Source of the DNA: Megaustenia siamemsis
Lineage: Eukaryota > Mollusca > Gastropoda > Stylommatophora > Ariophantidae
Assembly: GCA_032433765.1 (NCBI GenBank)
Contig: JAVIAB010000073.1
Coordinates: 58,052,565-58,116,564, forward strand
Reading direction: 5' to 3'
Length of the DNA: 64,000 bases
The notes below the pieces were generated by a model. The model saw only the letters and a program-made list of their open reading frames with translations, did no database searches and was not told the DNA's origin. Position 1 is the first letter of the stretch, and each line of letters opens with the position of its first letter. The position numbers and the translations under genes are program-made. Positions 33,590 to 44,809 of this stretch are shown here, in pieces.

Positions 33590-35330
33590 CATAAAGAAAT
33601 ATCTATATATATGATTTATAGACTACACAAACGCTTTGACAAAGTAAAGCATATCTCTCTCTCTCTCTCTGCGATCAAGACTCAATCAGAGTAGGATTCT
33701 AGACCCTCTCATGAAGTCAGCTGTCTGTTTAAGCGAATCGATTGCCCCATATAGTTTCTCCTCCAGGGAGTTGGGCGTGGACCTCATTGCTCTTCTCAGG
33801 TCTGTGTACTGGGGGCAATCCTGTAGACACGTTTTGTAGTCATATTGTCCAGTGTACAGTGGCATAGGCTGGTTGTACCTATTTTGAATTTGGTGAACAT
33901 GTTATTTCTCATTCTATTGTGGCCAGTGCATAGGCGAAGTATGATGACTTGATCTCTCCTTGATAGTTGGTGGTATCCGTCACTCTCGTTATGCTTTTGG
34001 TGATCTGGTTTCCGTCCAGTCTGATTGATTACTAGTTAAAACGTTGCACCGTGTTCTGCGCTAGCGGTCCAGTGCACCGATTTCAGCCAGCATTTTATTC
34101 AGGTTTGCTTTTCTTAGCCTTTGATTGTCCCCAATCTTCCTGCAAGTCAGCAGATTGTCTTTTCTGTAGGGGGATTCTGCCCCTAGATGGTCGGCCCTCC
34201 CAGGCTTACGAGCACCATCTGCCCAAGCTGTAGTAATTGAAGTAAGTTGGTGATTAATTAAGTAAGTTGGTAATTAATCAATTTTAGTCTATGGAAATGA
34301 ATCATGGACAGTAAAGCATATGGAAATAATCAATATACTGGAGAAATTAAACATTTCGGCAAGGATCTAAGAATCATAAAAATATGTATTGGCAACAAAC
34401 AGAACAGAAGTGCCTACCATACATGACAATTCCAATATATAAAACAAGGGCTCGGACAATGGTGTGTTCTGTCGTGGAGAGTTGTTCCTACTTTATTGCG
34501 AAAATATTATGGTATCAATAGTTAACGGAAAAGATGAATTACAGTCAACGGTCACAATATAAACAATTTGCGATATCCGGGTGACATATTCTTAATAGCA
34601 GAGACAGAGATGAATTACAAGAAATGATAGACATAACAGTGAAAAAAAGCAACAAGAAAGGTCTCAGTCTGAATAGTAAGAAAACAGAAGTATAGGCCAT
34701 TTCGAAGAAACAATTAACGCCATCATGCAGTATAAAAATAAACGGGACAAATCTGAAACAATTCCAGAGCATTAATTACTTGAGCACAATAACATTAGAT
34801 AGAAGATGCACTACAGAAATGAAAAGCAGAATAGCTCAGACCAAAATAGCATTTCATAAAATGAATAAAGTATTGTGCAACAAGTCTATGTTTATAGAAG
34901 TGAGAAAGAGAGTTCACTGGTGCTAAACAAAGCCAATTTTAGTCTATGGAAATGAATAGACAAACAAGTGGACAGACAATTAAGGCACATAGATGTGATT
35001 TCTCAGAAGAATGTTGAAAGTTCCCGGGACAGCTAAAAAGACAAAATAGGATATTCTTAAAGAGGCCAACACAAAAAAGGGAGCTCATAAAAAACATCAG
35101 AAAGAAGCAATCAACATTTTTCGGGCACATTATGAGAAGAAGAAATTTGAATAATTAGTTACAACTGGCAAAATACAGGAAAAAGAGATTGCGGACGACA
35201 AAGAGAGAAGATACTTGGTGTCATGGCATGGAAAACAGTCAACAACAGAATTGATACGATGCACTTTGGACAGAAAATTGTGGAAAGACATGATCGTCTT
35301 CGCCTATTGGTATGGCACATGCTGATAGTG
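33590..35330 (+). mobile_element. L-A2 LINE, RT to 3' end, with nested insertion
   Basis: Plus-strand order is as follows. RT motif A sequence IDYTNA/FDKVKH (about 33615-33650), then after the element C insertion VKHMEIINILEKLNI (34312). The RT motif box INNLRYPGDIFLIAE follows (about 34560-34605). INYLSTITLDRRCTTEMKSR (about 34770), ILVYGNE (about 34932) and FLRRMLKVP (about 35000) lead to the end near 35325. The catalytic YADD is YPGD here, and several frameshifts are present. Confidence 0.85.
33645..34321 (-). mobile_element. Element C copy 3, longest, nested in L-A2
   Basis: TSD TAAAGCATAT at 33645-33654 and 34312-34321. On the minus strand the GGGCAGATGGTG start lies near 34225 and the (GA)n tail at 33655-33670. 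This copy retains the RNase-H-tail region missing from copies 1 and 2 (FAYALATIE-type frame near 33930, LPGGE/SLEEKLYGAIDSLK near 33770). At its 5' side 34226-34311 is extra sequence (see findings). Confidence 0.85.
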
Positions 35331-35654
35331 ATGCTGTCCTAACAAGAGAATTAGACAAAATTATAAAGATTGTTAGAATGTGCAGTATTAAGAGGGTTAT
35401 AATTAATGAGGGTTATAATTAATGAGGGTTATAATTAATGAGGGCTATAACTGGAATTATAAAAATGGTTTTCAATCTTTTTTTTATAACAAATAAACTG
35501 GCTGTCAATATCGAATGTGCTATGACGGAAATGTGATAATTGCTCAGATGCAAACTTTGCTGTGCGACACAACGATTATAACGTTGTTAAACGATTGAAT
35601 ATTCAAGCTGCATAGTGAGATGCTAAAGAAATATCTTGTGTGTAGTTATGGTTT
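35331..35654. repeat. 16-bp repeat in unassigned spacer
   Basis: About 3.5 units of GAGGGTTATAATTAAT at about 35391-35450. The rest is unassigned AT-rich DNA. Confidence 0.75.
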
Positions 35655-36066
35655 GTTTGAAGGTACCGGTGTCAAAGCAAACAAATTAAAATCCATAATT
35701 GCTCAACCGCCCGTGCCAGTGGAATCATCCGAATTAAAACTCATCTCATTGAATTATCCAAACAAAGAAAGGCAGCTGCAATCTCCATCATAGTAGCTAC
35801 AGCACACCCCAAAAGACATAAGCCCAAGCGGGACCGAAAGTGAAAGCAGCTGAACTGTCCTTCATCATACGATATCATTATTCATCGTAAGCAATCGTAA
35901 TATTGCAACACGATGAAAAATACAGCTCACAGTATGCACAGAGCACTAAGCTCAGTAGTTCCAGCAGCAAGCCGGACTCGGAATATGAGGAAACTGCAAC
36001 AAGGAACACTTTTCAGACTGAGCCTCAATGGTTCTTGCCCCCTATCCGCCATACTGACCGGTATTC
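35655..36066 (-). mobile_element. Repeat B copy, 5'-truncated
   Basis: A reverse copy with all the main repeat B blocks (TAATTGCTCAACCGCCCGTG, TTCATCGTAAGCAATCG, CAGCAGCAAGCCGGACTCGG, AACAAGGAACACTTTTCAGA, CATACTGACCGGTATTCC). It stops where L-L begins. Confidence 0.8.
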
Positions 36067-36535
36067 CAATCAAACTTGTGTGTAGAGATCTTATCACCAA
36101 TAAAATAGTGCACAACAAAATCCAACGATCCACAAGACCAATTTACAGTTTGCTATCAACGGTTATTATGGCTTGGCAGAAGCTCAACAACAGAAATGAT
36201 ATATATCTGTCGAGATCGAAAGTTGTGTAGAGACATAATCACCTACGCCAGCAGGCCCGGTACTTGATGATGATGATGATCAACGGTGAAAGAACTAACA
36301 TCAAAGTGGTTCGGACATGTTACAAGTTATATAGCCCTTGCTATGATTATTGTACAGAGAATAGCACCAGGCAAAAGAAAACAAGACAGACAGAGAAAGC
36401 GGTGGGAAGATAACATAAGAAAATGGACAGGATTAACCAGCCTCACATCTTAAAAGAGCAATTCTTAATTGATTTGGTGGTAAATTGTGATGACGTCATT
36501 AAGATGCTCCAACGATTGCCAAGGTTTTGCGACTA
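36067..36535 (+). mobile_element. L-L LINE C-terminal fragment
   Basis: Joined across a nested L-A insert, the plus strand reads RSTRPIYSLLSTV | KELTSKWFGHVTSY, then APGKRKQDRQRKRWEDNIRK and WTGLTSL, ending in a GFATKE-like terminus. This is the conserved LINE tail WFGHV...RGRxxKRWEDNIxxWTG. 5'-truncated. Confidence 0.85.
36155..36287 (+). mobile_element. 115-bp L-A retrocopy with TSD
   Basis: Exact TSD ATCAACGGT at 36155-36163 and 36279-36287. The insert holds only the last ~100 bp of L-A, reading GRSSTTEMIYICRDRKL (one frame) and ending GGCCCGGTACTT(GAT)n. It interrupts L-L. Confidence 0.9.
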
Positions 36536-37095
36536 AAGAAAAATATAATGTCTCACTATTCACCATTTACTGTTTACCGTTTACTGTTTACTATTCCCCC
36601 TAGATAAGTAACATATATATAAATATGATACAGATGTATCATAAAATAAATATAAAGAAGGCAGTGATAGCAGTGGGCAGAATATACAAAAATCAGAGAA
36701 AAAAAAACTTGGACAGAAAGGACATTTGAAAAACAATTTACATAGGTGCAGTGGAAGCACAGAGGAGGCACTGTGGACATACACAGAGAAGACACAGTGA
36801 AGTTGCAAAGAAGAAAGAGGGACTATAGAAAAAAAAAACCAATAGAAATGACACAGTGATGGCATAGAGAAGACAGAGAATTCAAAGAGATTACACTAGA
36901 AAGATAGGTAATGTACAATGTAGGCACATAGATGACTCTTAGGAGTTACATGAAGGAGACAAAAGAAAAGAACAAAAGGGAACAGGTGAGACCCAACGTA
37001 ATAGTAGAGCACAGCCTACATTTTGGACACTGTGTTCAACTAAAGACATTAATTTTTGAAAGAGCTTGACATGTTTTTAAAAATCAAATGTCCAT
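36536..37095. other. No recognisable feature
   Basis: Repetitive A-rich phrases (ACACAGAGAAGACACAG-like) but no clear tandem period and no gene. Confidence 0.4.
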
Positions 37096-37318
37096 TTCTT
37101 AGATTGTGCAATAAGATATTTTTTTAGATATTCCAATAAGATATTTTTTTAGATAGTGCAATAAGAGATTTTTTAGATATTCTAATAATATATTTTTTAG
37201 ATAGTGCATTAAGAGAATTTTTAGATATTCCAATAATATATTTTTTAGATAGTGCAATAAGAGATTTTTTATATTGTGCAATAAGAGATTTTTTAGATTG
37301 TGCAATATGAAACAATAT
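37096..37318. repeat. AT-rich ~22-24-bp tandem repeat, ~9 units
   Basis: Units of TTTTTTAGATAGTGCAATAAGA and TTTTTTAGATATTCCAATAA types alternate. Confidence 0.85.
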
Positions 37319-38754
37319 TCAGAGCACATTTTTCTGATGAACTCAAAATACTATGAACAGAACTGAAGAGAAAATAAAGAAAAGCAGTCACATAAATGTC
37401 AACAGAACAAATAAAAACCAGAACAAATTCCTACTAAAGACTGATGCACCGGGGCCGCAAAGTGCAAAATACCAGACGGATAAATCCGCTAAAAATTGAA
37501 CGACGAAAAACATGAACATGTGTACCAACCGCAAAATACATTCCCCATTTAGTGACTAAATCAATCACAACGGTAAGATGTAAACGCATTATTTAATGGA
37601 ACAATACTATAGCCCACCTTAATGCAAATTAATAATATGTTTACAGAATAGAAACAACGCAAGTATAAAATAATTACAAAATGTATTTAAAATGTCATTA
37701 TAATGCTAGACAGAAAGCAAAGTAAAGAAATAATAAAATCAGCTGAAGCAAAATAAAGAATTTGCCTAAAGAAAAACAAAGCATTAAGATGGAACAATAT
37801 TACCAGCTTTCAAACCATTTTCTCGTATTTTTATAACTCAAGAATAGAAACATTTATTTGATTACAATGCTTTTAACAGGACTGAAGAAAATCAAATACG
37901 AAGACATCACTGTTATTCAAAGGAAAAGCTGAACTTAATTTTATTACAGAAGACGTATTGCTGCTTCATATGAATTAAGCGCAAAGCAAAGGAAAAGTCA
38001 TTCTCCGCAGAATAATCGCTAGAGAAGGGTGAAGCTTGGGTTATATGAATACAAGATATAGAAACATGCAGGAACTAACAGTAATAAGTTCCAGAACGAG
38101 GTCAACCAGTTATGTCCCTTTGTGTATAGCTAGGTCCTAAACGAATATAATGTTGACGATAATTATAATGACGGTCATACACTAGGGACACACGATAATG
38201 TACGAGGGAAAAATGGACAGGATGAACAGAAAGTCAATGACTTCCTAGAAATAATGTGGCATCGCATTTAATCAAAAAGATAAAAAAATCAACGGACTGC
38301 AATGCAAATATAAAAACATCATTAAGCACGGAAGCTAATTACAATGATCATATTTAAAAATCTTATTCAAGAACATTTTTACGCCATTATTTCTGCTTGC
38401 AATTTGTATGTTAATGTAAACAATAAAACTGAAGTGAAATACCAGATCAACAAAACAATGAGCAGAACAAAACAAACACAAAAAGTGCGAGTCTAACCGA
38501 TATTCTAAATTGTGTTAATGCACTGGAGAATCTAGATGGCGAAGATGCTTGGAACTCTGTAGAAAGATGGAGTCCATGTTGGAACTAATGATTCTTGTCA
38601 GCCGCTAATGTAACTAATTAATTCTTCTTCTTTTTTAAAGAAAAGAATAACAATAAAAATTAAGGGTAGGAAATTGTTGGGGAAATAAGTAAAAGAAAAA
38701 CACAAGAGCAGGGTAAGTGTGGAAAATATATAAAAACAAAGTGATGTTACAGAT
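37319..38754. other. No recognisable feature
   Basis: About 1.4 kb of AT-rich DNA without a motif, repeat or convincing frame. Confidence 0.45.
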
Positions 38755-39490
38755 TTTGAAAATGTGTGGCTGTCTGGTGGTAGAATAACGGTGCAGGGAC
38801 TGGAGATTGTTGGACTGTCTAGAAGTAGAATAACGGTGCAGGGACTGGAGATTGTAGGGCTGTCTAGAGGTAGAATAACGGTGCATGAACTGGAGATTGT
38901 TGGACTGTCTAGAAGTAGAATAACGGTGCAGGGACTGGAGATTGTAGGACTGTCTAGAGGTAGAATAACGGTGCAGGGAATGGAGATTGTTGGACTGTCT
39001 AGAGGTAGAATAACGGCGCAGGAACTGGAGATTGTTGGACTGTCTAGAAGTAGAATAACAGTGCAGGAACTGGAGATTGTTGGACTGTCTAGAGGTAGAA
39101 TAACGGCGCAGGAACTGGAGATTGTTGGACTGTCTAGAAGTAGAATAACGTTGCAGGAACTGGAGATTGTTGGGCTGTCTAGAAGTAGAATAACGGTGCA
39201 GGAACTGGAGATTGTAGGGCTGTCTAGAAGTAGAATAACGGTGCAGGAACTGGAGATTGTTGGGCTGTCTAAAAGTAGAATAACGGTGCAGAAACTTTAG
39301 ATTGAAGGGATGTCTAGAGGTAGAATAATGGTAGAGAAAATGAAAATTGCGAGTTTTTTCTAAAGGTAGAATAACGATATAGAAAATAAAGATTGTGGGC
39401 TCATCTAGCGATAGGAGAACGGTAAAGAAAATTATTGCTTGAGTGTCTAAAGGTACAATAGCGGTAAAGAAAACGAACATTTGTGGCTAT
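38755..39490. repeat. 45-bp minisatellite, ~13 clean units plus decayed edge
   Basis: The unit is GGAGATTGTTGGACTGTCTA plus GAAGTAGAATAACGGTGCAGGGACT. Clean to about 39300, then decaying to about 39490 and continuing right of the SINE as CTAGATATAGAATAATA. The 281-codon minus frame and 178-codon plus frame are consequences of the 15-codon period. Confidence 0.96.
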
Positions 39491-39772
39491 CTAGATAAAA
39501 AAATTTAAAAAAGTAAAGTACCCCCGCCACGCCAAGTGGCGTATAGGGAATATGGTCTTAGTGACCATAAATTTTACAGACCTTCAGCACATGATTTTTG
39601 GGGTAATGTGGTCGGTATTACACCCGTGCCGCTTTACTTTCCCAGAAAAAATTCGGTATCTATTTAAGGTTGGATGAACCCGGAAGTCGTCGGTTGGGAT
39701 CGAACCCTACCCCTTGTTCTTTGTAGTCCAGTTCACTAACCACTGAGCTATCGTGGCTCGGCTGCCTAGATA
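39485..39772 (-). mobile_element. SINE-A in the decayed array edge
   Basis: TSD GGCTATCTAGATA / GGCTGCCTAGATA at 39485-39497 and 39760-39772 (two mismatches). Full-length reverse copy with head, box B GGTTCGATCC and T-rich 3' end. The TSD is itself a unit of the 45-bp array, so the SINE came later. Confidence 0.9.
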
Positions 39773-40014
39773 TAGAATAATAATACTGAAACTGGATAAT
39801 GTATGGTTGTTAAGAGGCAGAGAGACGTTACAAAGAGCTTGATATTGTAAAAGACTGTTTAACGCAAGAGAGAGAGAGAGAGAGAGAGAGAGTGTGTGAC
39901 AGAGAGTGAGAGTGACAGAGAGAGGCAGAGAGACAAACTCTTTCCACCCGTAGACTCATTCAGCTGTACATGGGTGGATTTTGCGAATGCTGGTTTCATG
40001 TGTTAAAATCAATC
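39773..40014. repeat. (GA)n-rich spacer
   Basis: GA dinucleotide run at about 39867-39892 with a GA-rich continuation to about 39930. Nothing else is recognised. Confidence 0.7.
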
Positions 40015-40600
40015 AAAAGTGAGTAACTGGAAAGTATAAAAAAAACTATGAACTTCTCGGATCTGCAGTAACAAACAATGGAGACTGTCAGAAAGAAATC
40101 AAAAGAAGACTAGCAATAGCAATAAAATAAATTAAACGTCACAAAGAATATGTGAAACAACACCAGCAAGACAGTATCATTAATATTAATTTGGGCCTTT
40201 ATTTTCCCGATAGCAATATATGGCTGTGAATCATGGATAATCTCGTAAATATCATGGAAGAAAATTTATTCATTCGAAACAAAATGCTACAGTAAAATCT
40301 TGAAGATATTTCGGATAATGAAATAGAGCAATGAGAACATAATGCTTAAACACTAAAAAGAACTGGCTTATAAACACCATTTACAGGGGAAATTATAATA
40401 TTATGGTCACGTGTGTAGACACAGTGGGCTGGAAAGAACAAATAATGGGAGTTATGGTTCCTGGAACACGCATCAGGAGGCTGTCTCAAGACAGAGACCC
40501 TGAATATGACAACAGAAGTGGGAGATCTAGCTAGACGGGGCTGTGGTGGATGCAACCTTCTGCAAAGGGCATGTGAGCTGATGATGATTACGTGTATTAT
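40015..40600 (+). mobile_element. L-H LINE 3' fragment
   Basis: Broken plus-strand phrases: ELLGSAVTNNGDCQKEIKRR (about 40048), IAIYGCESWI (about 40209), a KMLQ/ILKIFRIM block (about 40280), then TEVGDLARRG and LLQRACELMMI near 40508-40590. The order YLG...YGCESW...GDLA matches the LINE post-RT tail. Confidence 0.7.
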
Positions 40601-41004
40601 TAATCATCTGTTCTTCTTCTCCATATTATTATCTTTAAATACGATTATCAGTGACATCGTTAGCTGGAATATATTGTTTAATAAAAATTATTTCAAAATT
40701 AATAAATTCAAAGTGTTTCTATTCCCATAAAAATTGATTAATTATATTTTGGTCTAAGTGAACATCTATTTGATAATTGATAAGTTTATTTTGGAACATA
40801 CTTTAAAATTATTCTTACAAAATAATTAGTGAATAATTTAGTTCGTTATCTCCCTATTCTTTTTCGTTTAGTCTCATATACAAAGTAGATTAAACAGAGA
40901 AATGCTTTGTTTCTTATGTTCGGAGTGCAATGATGATGACCCGCAAATAACTCAATAACTCAATGCTTTGTGTGATTTTATATCGAAAAAAAAAATTAAG
41001 AAAT
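40601..41004. other. No recognisable feature
   Basis: AT-rich spacer. Confidence 0.4.
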
Positions 41005-41235
41005 TAAATTGTTTGACCATGAGGCAAGACAGAAATAACAAAACTCAATTAACAGCCTTATCAACAAACGATAGAGAAAAAATAATGCAGAAGACGTTTC
41101 CTTAAAGAAATGAGCAGATTAAATACTAACAATAGTCAAAGAAAAAAGAATCCAGTCACAAAGTAAATGTCACCATAATATGTTTGTCCCTTCGACACTG
41201 AAATTCAAATGAAGAAAGAAAATGTGAAAATAGAA
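41005..41235 (+). mobile_element. L-G-like LINE tail, degraded
   Basis: Phrases FDHEARQ...NNKTQLTAL and FVPSTLKFK correspond to WFGHVARH...QNxTQRA and LYFPSKLKGK in the better L-G copy at 45830. Internal sequence is largely lost. Confidence 0.5.
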
Positions 41236-41414
41236 AGTATGGTTATTGTTTTATGTTGAGGAACTATTCTCAATGACTTGAATGTTTCGGTGCAACTTTC
41301 TAATGGGCTCGATGAATCAATGTGTTCACTTTGAATTAATTCATTGTGATAATGAACGTACTAAAAGCTTTCTTAACTGAGCTATTTCATTAGAAGTTAT
41401 AGTTGCACGAAAGC

Positions 41415-41689
41415 ACATTCAAATGAGGAAGCTGCGATAGTTCAGTGGTTAGTTAACTAGACTACTAAGGACAATATGATCCTGATCGACAGCTTCCAGG
41501 TTCACCCAGCCTTAAATGGGTACCGGATTTATTTCTGGGAAAGTAAAGCAACACGGGCGTAATATTGACCACATTACTCCCAAAATCACACGTTGACAGT
41601 CTGTAAAAATTATGGGCACTAACACCCTATTCCCCATACGCCACATGGCGTGACGGGGGTCTTTACTTTTTTGTTTAACATTCAAATGA
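41415..41689 (+). mobile_element. SINE-A with exact 12-bp TSD
   Basis: TSD ACATTCAAATGA at 41415-41426 and 41678-41689. Plus-strand orientation: box A ATAGTTCAGTGGTTAG (about 41436), a damaged box B region, the CACCCAGCCTTAAATGGG core, TTTCTGGGAAAGTAAAGC, and the 3' end GACGGGGGTCTTTACTTTTT. Confidence 0.93.
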
Positions 41690-41874
41690 TCAAATATTGA
41701 GGATGCCAGCTTTCCCTTAGTTAGTTCCCCTATAGCCGAAGACTATAATGGTTATTGATAGTGCCATAGTTAGGAATATAACTTTTATATGCTGGAAAAT
41801 GCTGTGTCAATCGTATGTATTAAAGCCTTCATTAAAGCCTTCATTAAAGCCGTCTATAATGTCTTTCTCTCATC

Positions 41875-42330
41875 ATCGTCAAGTACCATGCCTATTGGCG
41901 TAGGTCTCTCGTGTCTCTCCACAACCTTCGATATCGACAGTTATTTATCATATCTTTTGTTGACCTTCTGCCAAGCCATTCTCTTAAGCTGTCAGTATCT
42001 TATCTCTTTGCTTCCCTCTATTTTTTCGCCTCTCAATTTTCCCAGTCGTCACAATATATTCCAGTTGTTGCCTTCTCATTACATGACCAAAAATGATGAT
42101 TGTTTCTTCCTAATAATATAAATTAGCTGTCTTTTTGCTTTGGCCTCTTTCAGAGCGTTTTCATTACTCTTCTTAGCTGTCCATGGTATTCTCAACATTC
42201 TTCTTTAAAACCACATTTCTAGAGCCTCCAGTAATTTTCTCTAGTGATTGTTGTTCTATTATCCATGATTCATATCCATATGTTAAGACTGGCTAAACAT
42301 AACATTTATGAAATCTTTTTCTTCTTTTCT
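41875..42330 (-). mobile_element. L-A LINE 3' fragment
   Basis: The minus strand has the usual L-A series from the region before EMWF to the terminal block and a (GAT)n-like tail (CATCATCG). No TSD is resolved. Sequence to about 42700 on the right may be earlier L-A or other LINE sequence (KMLGKCIDHVLIMDEEW-like reading near 42540), unproven. Confidence 0.75.
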
Positions 42331-42759
42331 GATTCAAACAATCACGAATAATCCTCTACAATTGGCGATTTCCTAATAGCTCTTGGTTGTTTACCATTAT
42401 CATGATTGATCCTTCCCTGTAAATTTTTCTCTGTATTGTTTCTTTTGGTCATTTTTATTTTCTTGTACCAGATAGTTTCAACATGAATGCCTGATGTGAG
42501 AGCCATTCTTCATCCATTATGAGCACATGATCGATGCATTTCCCAAGCATTTTTCTCAGCTTTTCATTTCCTCACAAAATACCTGTTCCAACATTGGGAT
42601 CATCTTAAAAGATCAATTGTAGTGTTTATAACTAGCAAACATGAGAAAACTGTCATCAGCTTTCCATTTCCTTGCTATGCATTTATTTAAACGTTCACAT
42701 CATCATGTAACAGCAGTTTTAGATTTTGTAACTAGTCCATCACTCAGTACATTACTTTG
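42331..42759. other. Unassigned, possibly LINE-derived
   Basis: A minus-strand reading near 42600-42400 resembles RT-domain sequence but has many breaks. I cannot assign it. Confidence 0.3.
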
Positions 42760-43615
42760 AGAACCTGCAGGCTCTCTGCAAGTATCCGTATGCTTTTCGT
42801 TAGTATCCGTAGGCTCTCCCTTAGCACCTGTAGGCTCTCCGTTAGTATCCGTAGGCTCTCCGTTAGCACCTGTAGGCTCTCTGTTAGTGTCAGTAGGTTC
42901 TCCGTTAGCACTCGTGGGCTCTCGGTTATTATCCATATGCTCTCCGTTAGCACCTGTGTTCTCTCCGTTAGCAAATGGTGGGGCTCTCTGTTAGTACCTC
43001 TAAACTCTACGTTAGTATCTATAAGCTCTCCGTTAGTCCATGTATACTCACCGATAGTACCTGTTTTCTCTGCGTTAGTACCTGTATGCTCTTCTTTACT
43101 ACCACTATACTTTTCTTTACTACCTCTATGCTCTTCGTTAGTACATGCATTTTCTCCGTTAGTACCTGTATGCTCTCCGTTAGTACATGCATTTTCTCCG
43201 TTAGTACCTGTATGCTCTCCGTTAGTACATGCATTTTCTCCGTTAGTACCTGTATGCTCTCCGTTAGTACATGCATTTTCTCCGTTAGTACCTGTATGCT
43301 CTCCTTTAGTACATGCATTTTCTCCTTTAGTACCTGTATGTTCTCTGTTAGTACCACAAAGCTTTCCGTTAGTACCTGTAGGCTCTCGGTTTGTACATAT
43401 ATGCTCTCCGTTAGTACACCTACGCTCTCTGTTAGTACCTCTAAGCACACCGTTAGTACCTCTAATTTTTCCCTGAGTACCTGTAAGCTCTCCGTTAGTA
43501 CCTGTATGCTCGCCTTAGTACCTGTAAGCTCGCCGTTAGTACCTGTAAGCTCTCCGTTAGTACCTGTAAGCTCTCCGTTAGTACCTGAAACCTCTCCGTT
43601 TGGATCTGTGTGCTA
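42760..43615. repeat. 21-bp minisatellite, ~40 units (42-bp dimers)
   Basis: The unit is TCCGTTAGTACCTGTATGCTC. In the middle (about 43136-43330) units alternate with TCCGTTAGTACATGCATTTTC, making 42-bp dimers. Seven-codon frames (TNGEHTG and others) run through both strands and are by-products. Confidence 0.96.
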
Positions 43616-43766
43616 TCCGTTAGTGCCTGTAGTGATAATTCTTACGTAACTGAAAGCAGCCTAACTATTAGCGCATGTGAGGAGTCTTTCCTTTAAAACT
43701 TAGAACTAGTTCCTCAACTTACACTCAGGGTTACTCATTACTGTATATCCATGTAACTAATTTCTT

Positions 43767-44024
43767 CTACAGCACCTGGATACCGTCCCTAATTTGTTTT
43801 TGTTTTCTTGAGAGACCTTTCTCTGATATCCTTGGCGTAGTGGCAGAAATGTGTGTATATCCATCTATTAATAGCTTCGTTGAGGCCTGCGGACTGAGAG
43901 GGAAATCCCGGAATAACCCAAAGAGTGTGACTTTTTCACCTGTGAGAGATACAGTTGGCTGACTCATTTTACCCACAACCACCCTGCTCGCAGAGCTGAA
44001 ACATTCACAAACTCCCTTTAACAT
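43767..44024 (-). CDS. Unidentified 85-codon open frame
   Basis: The minus-strand frame begins MLKGVCECFSSASRVVVGKM and contains KVTLFGLFRDFPLSPQ and DGYTHISATTPRISEKGLSR. Its base composition is more balanced than its surroundings and the residues look protein-like. No family is recognised. It could be an exon, a retroelement scrap or chance. There is no signal peptide and no clear splice sites. Confidence 0.2.
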   Translation of the reverse strand: MLKGVCECFSSASRVVVGKMSQPTVSLTGEKVTLFGLFRDFPLSPQASTKLLIDGYTHISATTPRISEKGLSRKQKQIRDGIQVL

Positions 44025-44290
44025 TCGCGTCTTATAAATCCTACAGATGACTGTACTTTAACCTGAAAAACAAATGTTATAGACTACTTGTCCACTTATG
44101 CCGAGTTTTTAAATGCTTTGTTTATTACTTTTTCAAATTGCTACTCAGATATCATTGTGCCTGTATTATTTATTTTCATCTGGAAACGGGATTAAAAAAA
44201 TATATATGTTAAATTATTACTTTCAGTCAAAACAAATATAGACTACTACTTTTGTTTGTGTACAAAAAATGGGGGGAAAATAACAGTTGC
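44025..44290. other. No recognisable feature
   Basis: AT-rich spacer. Confidence 0.4.
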
Positions 44291-44604
44291 AGAACGGTCT
44301 TCAGAAGTCTCTGAGTCACCCTCCTGTGTGTTACCAGGGCCTCATTATGAGGAAAGTAAAGAATAATGACACTGTGACCTTCCAGGCATGTCGTAAGAGG
44401 CGACTAAGGAGATTGACCTATGGCTTGACAAGCTGTCATTGTGAAAAGTATTGTTACGGAAACATAGCCATACGTTTTGGAAGCAGTGATCTCTGCAATA
44501 TGTGCCATTTTGGTATGCAAGTTTTCTGTTTTTTTTTTAGATTGTGGTTCTGCCCTATGTGCCGTCTTCGGTACGAAAGGACGATAGATAGATAGAACGG
44601 TCTT
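44291..44604 (+). mobile_element. Retroposon M with exact 11-bp TSD
   Basis: AGAACGGTCTT at 44291-44301 and 44594-44604 bounds 292 bp ending in (GATA)n. It contains TGTCGTAAGAGGCGACTAAG, and a reading frame HCEKYCYGNIAIRFGSSDLC through CHFGMQVFCF. A CCTATGTGCCGTCTTCGGTA stretch near its end resembles the end of L-K at about 49050, suggesting a truncated copy of a related LINE. Confidence 0.8.
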
Positions 44605-44809
44605 GGTGCTTGATGCATTCCCGATAACAGAAAAGTTAAAACTATAATTTATCATCAGGTCGCATATCAATCACAAAAGGTTGCATTCGCCACAGCTCTT
44701 TTGAAATAATATCTGTACCTAGAAAGATCTACTGCTATAGTTGCGTTTTAAAATTAATTTCTTGATCCGTGTCGATTCATTCTCTAACATATTTCTTATA
44801 GTATAAACT
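44605..44809. other. No recognisable feature
   Basis: AT-rich spacer. Confidence 0.4.

Noticed and set aside
36574..36865. Two overlapping minus frames of 73 and 94 codons, Cys/Phe-rich
   Set aside because: Antisense of A/G-rich repetitive DNA; no start context or motif.
38635..39480. 281-codon minus frame of Tyr/Ser/Gln-rich 15-residue repeats
   Set aside because: Reads through the 45-bp array; the equally open opposite strand argues against coding.
42744..43649. Four 140-240-codon frames, one resembling a Thr/Asn/Gly-rich repetitive protein
   Set aside because: A 21-bp period leaves several frames open on both strands at once.
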